Shown here: in pieces, positions 51,001 through 63,000 of the stretch
Numbering within the stretch: the first letter of the stretch is position 1
How the letters are laid out: each line of letters begins with the position of its first letter
NCBI GenBank assembly: GCA_013350335.1
Contig: CM023539.1
Location: 46,734,631-46,798,630 of the forward strand
Reading direction: 5' to 3'
Length of the DNA: 64,000 bases
Source: Chimonanthus salicifolius
Lineage: Eukaryota; Streptophyta; Magnoliopsida; Laurales; Calycanthaceae
Notes under the pieces: generated by a model
The model's database searches: none
The model's input: only the letters and a program-made list of their open reading frames with translations
Told to the model about the DNA's origin: nothing
Position numbers and translations under genes: made by a program

Positions 51001-54000
51001 TACATACTTAGATCCACAAGAATAGGACAATGGTCTGAAGCAGGCTTAGGTAAGGGAATTTATGATTGAAACAGATCTACTTGATGGACAGACCGGGTAA
51101 ACCTGGCTCTAACTAAAGGGAGATCAATAAGTCATTGTCATTAATCCTTTCTGAGAAACAAGACATTGCAGCTGTAATAACTTGGGGACCTGATTGTTCA
51201 TAAGCAAAATTATGACATTTAAATCTCTGTCAATGCACCATAGGAGGTTCTATCTCCGATAGGCTTGTGAAAGCTCCTTCCACATCTCTTTTCTAGCCTT
51301 CTGAGAATGAGAGCCATATACAGCTGTAGCAATCCATCACTTGTTGTCAACAGAAATGGGCAAGTTGTCGACAGAGAATTTCTTTCTTCAAGACCCTGTT
51401 GTTCCATGGCAAAAGGATGGCCCTAGAAAAATCAAATGAGTATTGCTCCACAGTGACCTGATGATCAATCCAATCCCAGTTTGATTTCTTGGATAAGTAA
51501 CAAACATAGCTTTTTCCCTACAGATCTTTAACCAGCACCTTTGATCCAGCCTTCCCAACCCTCTGACATTACAACTTACAAGAGACAATCTTTTTTGATG
51601 GAAAGCTGAGTTCCCCTTCACTTGACCGAGCTCTCTTTGGATAGACCCAACAGCACCCTTAGATAGATTACCTCTTCTGTAATTGACTCTATGCTGAAGA
51701 GATCTCAACACCCTTGTACCTTTCTCCTAAGCCTTTAGTTTCTTGTTTATCAGCTTCAGGAGAAATTTGGTCCTCCCCTTCTTTGGCAAAAATCAATAGT
51801 TACACCACATTTCCCTCCTTATCCCCAAAAACCAGCCCTGCAACTTTATGATTTTCTCTTCTTTTTTTTTTTCTTTTTTTGAGATGGTAATCTCACTAAA
51901 GAGAAGCCGGCACAAGGCGTGCACAAAAGCAAGAGGAAAAAAGCCTACAACACAAGTGAACACCCCAAACCATTACAAAAGATTCACCTTACCACACTGG
52001 GACACAACAAGCCCCAAAAATAGAGAGTAAAAGGAACCAAAGCTTCCAAAAAACATAGTCAAGGGTAGGGGTGACAATGGGTTGGGTGAAGTTGGCTATA
52101 GGTAATAACACATTTTCTACCTGACCCAACCCAAGTCAGATTTTTTTCACAACTGATCCAACTCAGATTTTATTTTTTTCAACCCGATCCGACCCTAATT
52201 TGTATAAATATTTTTAAAAACATTGAAAAATGAGAAAATTTTATTTGTACTAGAAATGAAACATAAAGGGCTTCTCTTTCATGCAAGCATATTGGAATAT
52301 GAAAATTGAGACAATAGGCCAACAGTTTTTTATCTTGATGCAGTACATGGGCTAAAATTAATAAGTAAAATTAAATAAATTATTTAAATACTAATTTTAA
52401 TTCAATTCGGGTTGGCTTTAGGTTTGAGACCCCTCCACCCAACCCTACCGAATTTATTTTGGGTTGGATTAAATTAAATTTTTTGTAAGAAAGGCAGGGT
52501 GGGCCCTGCTTAAGGCCAAATCGGTGGCCGCCTAGGGCCCCCCAATTTGACCAATGGCCTAAGGCCCTCACCATGCACTTTCCCTAGGGCCTAGGGGCCC
52601 TACCAGTGTCCTGGGCCTATGGCCCTTGAAATTTCAGGGCCGGTCTTGAAGAAAGGCATGACCCAAAATTGGGTTTTTTTCGAATTGGGTCGGGTGGGTA
52701 CATAGCTCAGGTAAAAAATTGCACCCCTAGTCAAGGGTAAAGTATGTTGATACATTCCTTCCACACTCTATGAAGATCCAATCTAGAGAGAGCTTGAAAC
52801 TCTTTCAAATGTATGGACTAGTCAATATATTTGGCTTTGACATGAAAGGATATAAAGTTGTAGGATTAGAGGGAATTTGGATCTCCTCAAGCACCACCAA
52901 TAGCTCGAGCATCTTCATAGAGAAAGGTCATGATGCACTTGTATAGGGGAAAATAGATCTCCACTAAAATAAAAGACATTTCATCATCGACAATAGATCT
53001 CCACTAAAAAGGAAAGAGATTTCATCATCCACCACTGTGGATCTGGCTAATGGCGATAACTCATCAAATGGGAGAGACCTGATGATGATTGCCTTCGTGG
53101 CCTCGGGAGATGACGTCCACCCATTCTTCTCTTTCATAGAAAACTCCAAGCACTTGAGAATCTAACCAATAGATTGAGGGATCTACCAAAGATTTTGATG
53201 AATCATCGATCATTCCAAGTTCATTGCCTCTACAAAAGCCGCCTCCTCCAATCCCTAATTTATAGGGATTTAGGATTTCCTTTTTGAAGCTTTGTCGTGG
53301 GCGATGGGATAAGCACACCAACCGTTCTCAAGTCACTTGGTAACAAATTTAAATGATTAGAATTGAGCCCCACAACAACAACTGGGCCCATGAATATAAC
53401 TAAGCCAAACACATTGTCATTTGGTAATCTAGAGTTTGGGCCTTTTGGGCTAACGCCCCTTACGCTACTCGAATCTAGCCCAATAACTAAAGTTTGTCCA
53501 AGAGCAAGACCCTAGAAGTGTTAAACCCACATTAGAAGCATGTGCTCATCCCAAACCCCAATGGCTTTTAGAATTAATAGGAAGAACTGGAAGGACCCAA
53601 ATCAACTATGACCTTCTCTTGTTGATCGAAACCTTTGTCCTTTTCACCACCTTTTCCAGCTCTTCTCCTCAGTTGCAAAACATCGAATGAACATTCAAAT
53701 CCATCTACAAAAATACCATATTTGAGTTCCATAAGATCTTCGCTCAACCTAATATTAGAGAGAGCACAAAGATTTGGGGAATTCACCTCCACTAGCGCTT
53801 TCAGATTCAGCAATCTATAAGCTTCCTTGATAAGGATCCTTTCAGAGATTGGAGTGTAAAGAGTGTTTTCATCAATATATAACACATCCCTCCAAAAAAA
53901 AAAAAAAAACTTTGAATCATTTCTGAAACCCGTGCAAAGGTTGGGTGACTATAGACTCATCCAAACAAACTTTTAGTCCATCAAAGGCATTTGTCGCTAC

Positions 54001-56995
54001 ACTTATGGAGCATCTCTTAATTTTGTCATTCAAAGCATAACATATTTCTTTCCTCTAGAATCTGAAATGACATGAACCCTTGTTATGTCCATGTGGTCAA
54101 CAAAATAAATCCCCACAACACCTACAGACGTCAGCCCAGCCCAATCTTCTAAAAAAGGAACTGAAAAATCGTGAGACAGAATCACCACTATGCACTTCAA
54201 CAACGCTTTCTATTGATTCTCCACTACTACCTTCATTTATTTATTTTTATGACCGAAGGTGTCCAGGCGTCTCACCCGACTAATCCTTCGGGGCATGTGC
54301 ATACCTCCTTGCACACACACACACCGCGTTCATCGATGGGAAATAACCCATGGGGAGTACCCCAGAAGTGTTGGCCAGGAATTGACCCCAAGACCTGGCT
54401 TCTTGAGGCCAGCGTCTTGACCGTCAGGCCAACACCCCTAGGGGTCCACTGTTCCTTCATTTGAGTAGACGGTCAACACCACACATGGTAATTAGTTTCA
54501 TCTTTGTTGGCCCATTCAATAATCACATTTTTCCAGCTTCTAGTACCTTCATTAGAAGGGCTAGGACAGGCATATGAGTCTCTCCCATATCTACACTGCT
54601 CCACCTCAAGTTCTACCCCTCTAAACAAAATTTCATTAACTTGTTTGATTGCATATAAAACCTCAACCTTCGAAGCAACAAAGCCTTTTTGATGCCTTGT
54701 TTCACAATTCACATGGATGAAACTATCTATTGTTCTCCTTGCCTTACTAAATAGAGCAAAATTTTGAAGTTCGAGAAATTTTGAAGGTTTTAGTGACAAA
54801 AAGGAAAAGAAGCCACTAGCATTCCTCCTCTACATCCATTTCTCGGTTGCTCATGTACTATTGTTCTTAACAAAATTTGTTAAGCAAAGATATCACAATT
54901 AGGAACTCCTTGCTCATAAATATATGCAATTTAGACATTGATACCCTAACTATAGGATTTTGATGGACATAACCAATACCAATATACATAGACTAAATCT
55001 TTGCAATGTTTCCCTTCACACCTTATACCTGCCCTCAACAGTTTTTTTTCCCTCATATAAATGATTTTATATGCTAGTATATGTAAGTTACATACATGTT
55101 GTGACATTTCAAAAGTTGCATATATGTTGTAGTAGACCACCCCATCATCAATGAAAGCCATTATCCCATCTATTAAGTTTTAACATTACCAAAAGCTAAA
55201 TTGTAATACGTAAACCTTAGACCTAGATTTGATTGGATATTGTCGGAGTCAAGGTCAGCATCATCAACCATTTTTCTATCAATTTGGAGTCAACCTTTTT
55301 GAGTTGGTCGCATACAAACCGCTAAATTTTGGGAGCCAAATCATACCCTAGAGTTTCTCAATGGACGCTACAAGCCCAAAACCTTATACCTATTCATCTG
55401 GATGTCCTATACAAATCCATACCTCCCCCATAATCATTGTATCTAGGTGGGGCCAATAGATTGCGCTTTTCTTGCTAAATAGAAAAAAGAGTTGACCATT
55501 GCAATCAATAGCACGCGTAAGGCACTAGAAGGGGAGTTTGCATCTTGTACCTTGTATGAAAGTGTGTCTTTTCATTTTTTTTCATATTAGGTGTTAAAAT
55601 GTAAAAGTAAACCTTTTATAATCATTATAAGATGATTTCTTTTATAATTTGGACTTGTTATTACTTGATTTTGTATTTTGTATATATTGCATTGTTTAGT
55701 AGTGAGGAAAAAAAGTAAGGTATATGTCATTAATATCTTAGAAATAGTTGTAAACCAGTATTATTTATATTCTTAGAAAATATATAATTAAATAAATACA
55801 CATATATCTTAAAATATTTAAAAAGTGTGCCTTGTGCCTTAGGCTCCCACACTACGTTGCGCCTTCTGTATTGACGACTATGGAGTTGACGTTTAAGGGG
55901 GAAATGATCAAATTAGGTTAGCTTAATTTAATCATTCTCACTCCAAGCAAAACTTAACCCATCAATATACAAAAGCCAACCTCTTGACCCAAACCCTGCG
56001 TCTCACAGACACTTAAAAATATGTGATGTACCCATGTCGGTCACTTCTAAATACTTGCACACATGTCAGACACTTGTACACACTGGTACCCATTCTTCAT
56101 GGACTATTTTAGTGTTTTTTAATATTATTTCCTAAGATAACTGAAATATTACAACACATTTTTCCTCTTAAAACTTAATTAAAATATCAATATATCTGTC
56201 ACCTAAATATTTAGAGTAGAACTAGTATATTATTTTCTATTGGTGTTACTATCACACCTTATCTTCATTTGTCCTATTTTTTGGGGTCGATGTATCTAGA
56301 ACCTCATACCCATGTCAGACACCAACACTCGTACCCGTACCAATGTAACTTAAGCCCAAATCCTACCCTCCAACACATCTAGTTTACTAAATTCAACCTA
56401 TTTGATCAAACCCGACTGAACCCGCCAACGTATTAAAACTAAAGAACTTGTTTTTTCTCACATACACAAAGAAGAGAGAGAGAGAGAGAGAGAGGAGCAC
56501 GGGAGAGACAGAGGGGGGAGGAGAGATAGAGGGCATGTGAGAAGCAGATAGAGAGGAGAAGAGGGGAGGGAGAGAGAGAGAGAGATGACATACCAAATGT
56601 TTGAAAGGCCATAGGGAGTTGCAAGAGTTGTTCCTTTACCGTTGATTGTGCCTTTGAAGATGCCCTGGATGTGCAAATGGAGAGGATTCATTCATTCGAG
56701 ATGGTTGCTGATGTCTAGCCAATAACAAATTAAAATAAAAACCTAGAAATGAAGGAGAGGTGGAATTGCTTTAGCTATGAATCAAGGAAAAGAAATAATT
56801 GAAATTGAAGCAACGGGATTGCAGAGAGAGAAAGAGAAAGAGAGAGATAGAGATAGATAGAGAGAGATGAAAAAAAAGGTCTGAGAACTAAGAAAGTAGA
56901 AAGAGAGTAAGGGCTAGGACTTTTTATATATTTACATATACATATATACATACATATAGTTGGTTTTGGATGGAGAGGTAGAGGGAGGGAGGGGG

Positions 56996-57042
<47 letters not shown>

Positions 57043-60013
57043 AGTAAGAGCTAAGAAAGTAAAAAGAGACACGGCTAGGACTTTTTTATATATTTACATA
57101 CATACATATGCATGCATACATAATACATACTAAATTCAATTGGGTCAACCACTCAAGGGTGCCAACCAAAATCTAACTTATTTATAAGGAAATTGATCAT
57201 AACTTGACCCAATTCTTAAAATGGTCAGAAAGCTCGACCCAAGTACTACTTAGTTGGGAAAGTTTGAGCCAAGTAATCAAGTCAGTTCAAGCCATCTTAC
57301 CCAAGGAGCCCTTTAGACTTCTTTGACAAGGCAACTGGGACTTGTATGAACTAGACATTTGTTGAAAATGGGTCCCATCATATTATCCTAACCAGCAATT
57401 TTAGGCATTCATATTTGAACCGTTAATGAAGATCGTTGTTGCCTCGGCACTATTGTATGAGGGTGTAATGGAGTAGGGTTTAAGACTAGTTAATAGGCAA
57501 GGTGGAGGGTTCCGACTCATGATACGTTAAGGGTATGTTTGTGCTTTTCATTGAAAATGGGATTTCTGCTGAAAATTATCTCTTACACAAAATCGAGGTA
57601 GTTTTCATAAAAACTAAAGTGATTTTCCAACACACTTCTTATATTCACATGCTTGCTAAAAGAAAAGATTTTCATTGAAAATGTGCATTGATACATATGA
57701 AAAAACAGATTTTCTTACCCAAGGGGTTTTTCAAGGAAACCACTTTCCTATGGGGGAAATTGATTTTTCCTATCCACTTTCTAATGTGTGGAAACACAAA
57801 AACATGCCCTAAAGGGTAAAGTAGCGTTTAGTGGCACACCCCATGAGGCATTCTCACATTGAAACCTCTATATGGAGCTAACCTATGACCATAGAGTAGG
57901 TGGGTGGATCAGAAAGGTCTATGCTTGGATATCAGCCTACTAGAAATCAACTTGATTGGATAACTCTTAAGTATATTTTTTTAAGGCCCAAAGATCCATG
58001 ATAAATAAGGGTGCAATTTATCAACCTAATGGAGTATGCATCTCAAATTTGTTGTTCAATTGGGTAGGGATCTAATTCACATGAGGTCATGGGTATGAGG
58101 TGGTGAAGGGGTACAAAGAGTGATTTGGGATGCTATATGAAGTTCAGTCCTAGAGGCTCCACATTCAGGGTACAAATAGGGTACATAGTGGGTCCCCACA
58201 TAAGGGGTTCTCATTGTAAGAAGCCTCATGGAGTTCCCATGGTTCTCATTACATCACGGGTCTTATATGATTTGTAACTTGTAAGGTAGTATTTTTAAAT
58301 TTTTGACGGCCCATGTCACGAGGCAAGGCCCACCAATATATGTATTGAATAAGATATAAAGATTTAGAATTTTTGGCATGTCCTTGTCAAGTTTAGGGTC
58401 CATCTACATGATCCTCATGCTGAATTTAAAACATCCACTACATGCCCTTCAAACCATGGGGCCCAAAGATTAGGGGTTATGACAATCAATTGGCCCCAAA
58501 AACTCATAGGAACTCAGATCTCTAGATTTTAATTCCATCCATTGAATTCAACGTGATAAATAGTGGGTCCCACTTTTTGACATAGGGCTTTAGAAATGAA
58601 GGATAAAAATTACACAAGAACTCCCCTATATACACACATATACAAAAATCTACCTGAACATATGTTTGTACATAAAGACATTTCTCTATTTCACAAAATA
58701 AGGACCTCAGTTTTTAACTAATAAGAGGCCCACTTAGATACATGCCAATCAATGGTAATCAATGGCAAGGAGACAGAAGGAAAAGTCATTAGGTGGATTA
58801 GAGATGGAAAATTTTCAATTTTTCCAGCTCCATCTGCTCATCATGGGCAATAAAAACCATCCATAGTCACCTTACTCTCCGTGAATTTTTTATATTCTAA
58901 AATGCAATTTTTTATATCCTAAAATGCACTCATACCCCAATTAGACAACCAAATATATCTAACTCCTAAAAACCATTAAACTTGAACCCCTATACTTTTG
59001 TGGCCATGATGATGAGATGGAGCTGAAATTTTGACCACTCAAAATCCACCTAATCACCTTCCTTTTTGTCCACTCCCAAGTGATTAGAAACACCTAGTGG
59101 ATCCTATAATTCTTTCTTTTCTTAAAAAAAAAAAAAAGCTAGGTCCTTCATTGTTGAGATAGACCACCCATAATCCATATAGCGACCTTTTTATTTGTAT
59201 ACTGCCCAATAACTAAAATGTATCTAGGTGGGCCCTATAAATTTTAAAAATAAAAGAAGGTGAAGTCCTTATTTCATAAGATAAAGGCCAGTCTCTCTAG
59301 ATCATCACTTTATACAAATAGATAGATAGATAGGTAGATAGGTGGAAAGGGAAGAGAGAGGGTGAGGCTAAGAAAAAGCTAGAGTGGGAACGGAAAGGAC
59401 ATTAAGTGGATAAGCATTGAACAAAATTTTAGTTCCATCCATATTATAAAGCTTGGGTACCTTTCAAAAATTATTATGAGGCTTGGATAAATCTCATTTT
59501 TTTGCTAGAAAATCCACCTAATTAAAACGGAGATAAGCATTAAGTTGGAAAGTGTGTAATGGTCAAAGGAGTGCCTAAATGAAGGGACAATGGGTGAGGT
59601 CCTTTAATTGCATGCCCCAGTTGGTGTAGAGGCCTTACCGTGAATTTAATGAGTTATCACAGACTAGTTTGTAAGATATGTTGCACATGGGTACATCCAA
59701 TAAAAAGGAAAATAGAAATAATAATGAAAAATATAAAAAAGGGTGTAAGGTAAATCAAACACTATTTAATCTAAAAAATGTGAGTAAATAATACATTTGT
59801 TTTCATATGTTAATGAAAAACAAAAACCAATAAAAAACTCAATTTGTAACAGCAAAAAATACGAGAAAAATTAAATTCCTATAATAATGAGAAATAAAAT
59901 AAAAATATGAAATAAATCAGAAATAATAACACATAAAAAGTAGAAAACTAAAAAAATCAAAACAATTATATTCTGATATTTAGGTTATATGTGTTTATGA
60001 GAAAATATCTAGA

Positions 60014-60076
<63 letters not shown>

Positions 60077-63000
60077 TTATGGCTTATTGTGGAAAAACTG
60101 TAGATTAAAGTTCAGGGATTCATGAAAGACAAACATCATCATATCAGTCAAACTAAGGCTATGACAATAAACCACTGATTTCTATTTCAAGCATTCATTT
60201 GATAATCTTAGGTTGGATGGCTAGTGCCTAATGATCTTTTTCCTTTTCAAAAATTATTGTTTAGTGGGTTTTACTATCTTGCCAATATATCTATCAATCC
60301 AATAGTCCCATACTCCTATTGATGACACAACAAGACTCAATAGCATAATGTGCAGTTCCACAACCACCACTATATTTTAAAAGAGAAACCCAAGCATAAT
60401 GATATAATAAAAAGGAAATAACTCATATGATAACATTGCACAACCATGTAGTTCCACAGGGACAACTCACACAATAAAAGTGAAAACCAAGCATGACTAC
60501 TTGTTGCTTGAAAAATGTAACATAGTGGCATGGATGGGGAACAATAGCCCCTACCAAATGTAAAAAATATATCCCCCCATACACTTCTCCTCCCCCAAAA
60601 CAAAAAATAAACACACACACACCCCCCAACATATCAAAAGAGAGTGGTAAAAATAACATGGCACAATAAACAAATGGAATCCACTCACCCTACCAAACTA
60701 AACAAGATTTATGGGTAGCAATATGGAAAAGTTTATTAAGATCAATCATTTTCAGCAACCCGGTAGGACAAGAACCAGTGGCACAACTAGTAAGGACTCA
60801 TTGTTGTAGCCTAGAGGTTGTAGGTTCAAGTCACATGAGCGTCAAATAGGTAGTCAGCCAATGGTAACAATCTGCAAAATCTAAATATAAAATCTAACTC
60901 TAAATTGATGGGATAAATGACTTAAATGATGGTGATGACGATGATGATGATTTTTAGTCATCCAATCAAAGTTGAGAATAGCCTGTTTAATTTTACTTCA
61001 ACACTTTCAACCATATATTTCACATGCCCAAAATTAGATGAATAATTATTATCATTTTGACGACTTTTATTGAGCTTGTGGATAGACCAACAAATATTGA
61101 GCTTAGCTTCCCATGCCATGTTAGAGGTGACTTGGACAAAGCATGAGCAAAAAATGAATTATTTAGACTATGAAAAGTCAAAAGTGGGACTCAACCAATT
61201 GCCTTAGCCTTACTTTTAAGGTATAAAGTTAAACAATTGAATAAATATTTATAGTTGAGATATTCTTTGGTATGCCAAGGTCTACCATTTCAACCAAATA
61301 AATAGCCATCATTAAGAGACTAACAGAGTTATTCACTGCTGAAATTTTAATATAAATTTTTAAGCAGTTTATATATCATGGACCCAAATGGTTGATGTGT
61401 TGAGGGGATACAAAGAATTTGAGAAAGATCCTCAATCAAAGTATTGTAGATTTGATTAGAATAGGCCACAAAATCAATGGATTATAGCATTTAACATTTC
61501 AAGGTCTAAAAGATCAGAAGCCAAAATTTTGGATGGAGCTGAAATTTTATCATGCCCTTTGTCCATATCATTTTCTATACATCTTACTACATTCTTAAAA
61601 AAAAATTGAAATTTCTATAACTAAATAGCAATGGATACCTCTCATGAAAAGAGTGTTTCTCATGTGCTCCTCTCATTTTGATGACCATTTTAGAGGGTAG
61701 AGCCCACCATTTAGTGAAATTTCTATGGGTAACATACATTAATCATTTGGATGGTCTACTTGGAAAGTAGAGGACCTATATAATCATCCTAAACCTTGAT
61801 CTTATGATCCAAAAGTTCAACCATTTGATAATCAGTGTCAAATCCAATGGTGAAATCACTTGGATGTTTCAAAGTGTTTTCTTGATAACTCAAGGGTATA
61901 AGGTATATGGAAGGTAGGAATTGGTGAAAAGTGAGAGACGCACCCTGAAATATGTCAATATGCTTGCAAGTGTATAAAAAAGTTCTCCATAACAGCGGTA
62001 CAAAAGGTGCACTGACACCATGGAGTTGTACACCATGGCATATCAGAGAAGATCTCTTTATAGCTATTTTACTCCATTCGAGGGCAAGGATGAGTTCGAT
62101 CGATGTCAGCTCTAGCTGGATTTGAATTGAAAAGTAGAGAGATATGGAGCAACTGGATTGATATTACATGGACCCACTAACAAGGCTTACATTTAAATGT
62201 TGTAATATAAATGTGATATAAAATACATCTTTCTGAAAGAGAGACACCCATGAAATATAGTAACCCTAAGTTATAAAAAGCCACTAAAAATTTTAATTAC
62301 AAAAAGATACAACTTGAGTGCAATTGGATTGAGAGTACTTATGGGAGGATCCAACTGTGTGGGAGATACTCCAGTAGGGTATAATTTTAAATTGTCATGC
62401 TGCCAGTCATCAACAAACACAAGCCAGCCATCCCAAGATGGGATAAACAGTCCAGATTGAGCATTCTGCCCCTTTTGAAAGTTTGATCAGATTGAGCCTG
62501 CAGCCTGTTTAAAATGGTAACCTGACTTGAGCCTGCAGCCTGTTAAAAATGGCAAAGTCGATTTGAACCCAATGTTTGCCAACTTTTATTTTGGGGAGGG
62601 AGCCGAATGATTGCATGGAAGTCAACATGAAAATGGATCCAGAGGAAAATCTTAGCATGACCATGTGTTAGTACAAATCAGTAGGACACGTATTTGATCT
62701 CAATAATCAAATTGACAGATAACCGGACCTGGTTCCTGAAACAGAATTCCTAAACAGTTCAGAATAAAGATTCAACCAACTTCAATCCAACCTGTTCAAA
62801 TCTTAGTTACTATTAATCATTTTTAGTAGACAAGGAAGCAAGCTGGTTCCTCAAATATTATTATTTAACAGACACCAGTCCAAAGAACTTATTACAATAG
62901 TAACTGCTGAATTAAATGGGGAAAATTCTTGGAACCAGTGAAAAGAATAACCTGATTTTTAGCTCGTAACATCACAAGCTTAGTAACGTGACCAAAAGGC

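Noticed and set aside
56393..56691. Leu/Ser-rich open frames opposite the AG repeats
   Set aside because: They are translations of CT microsatellites; frame length reflects the repeat, not coding.
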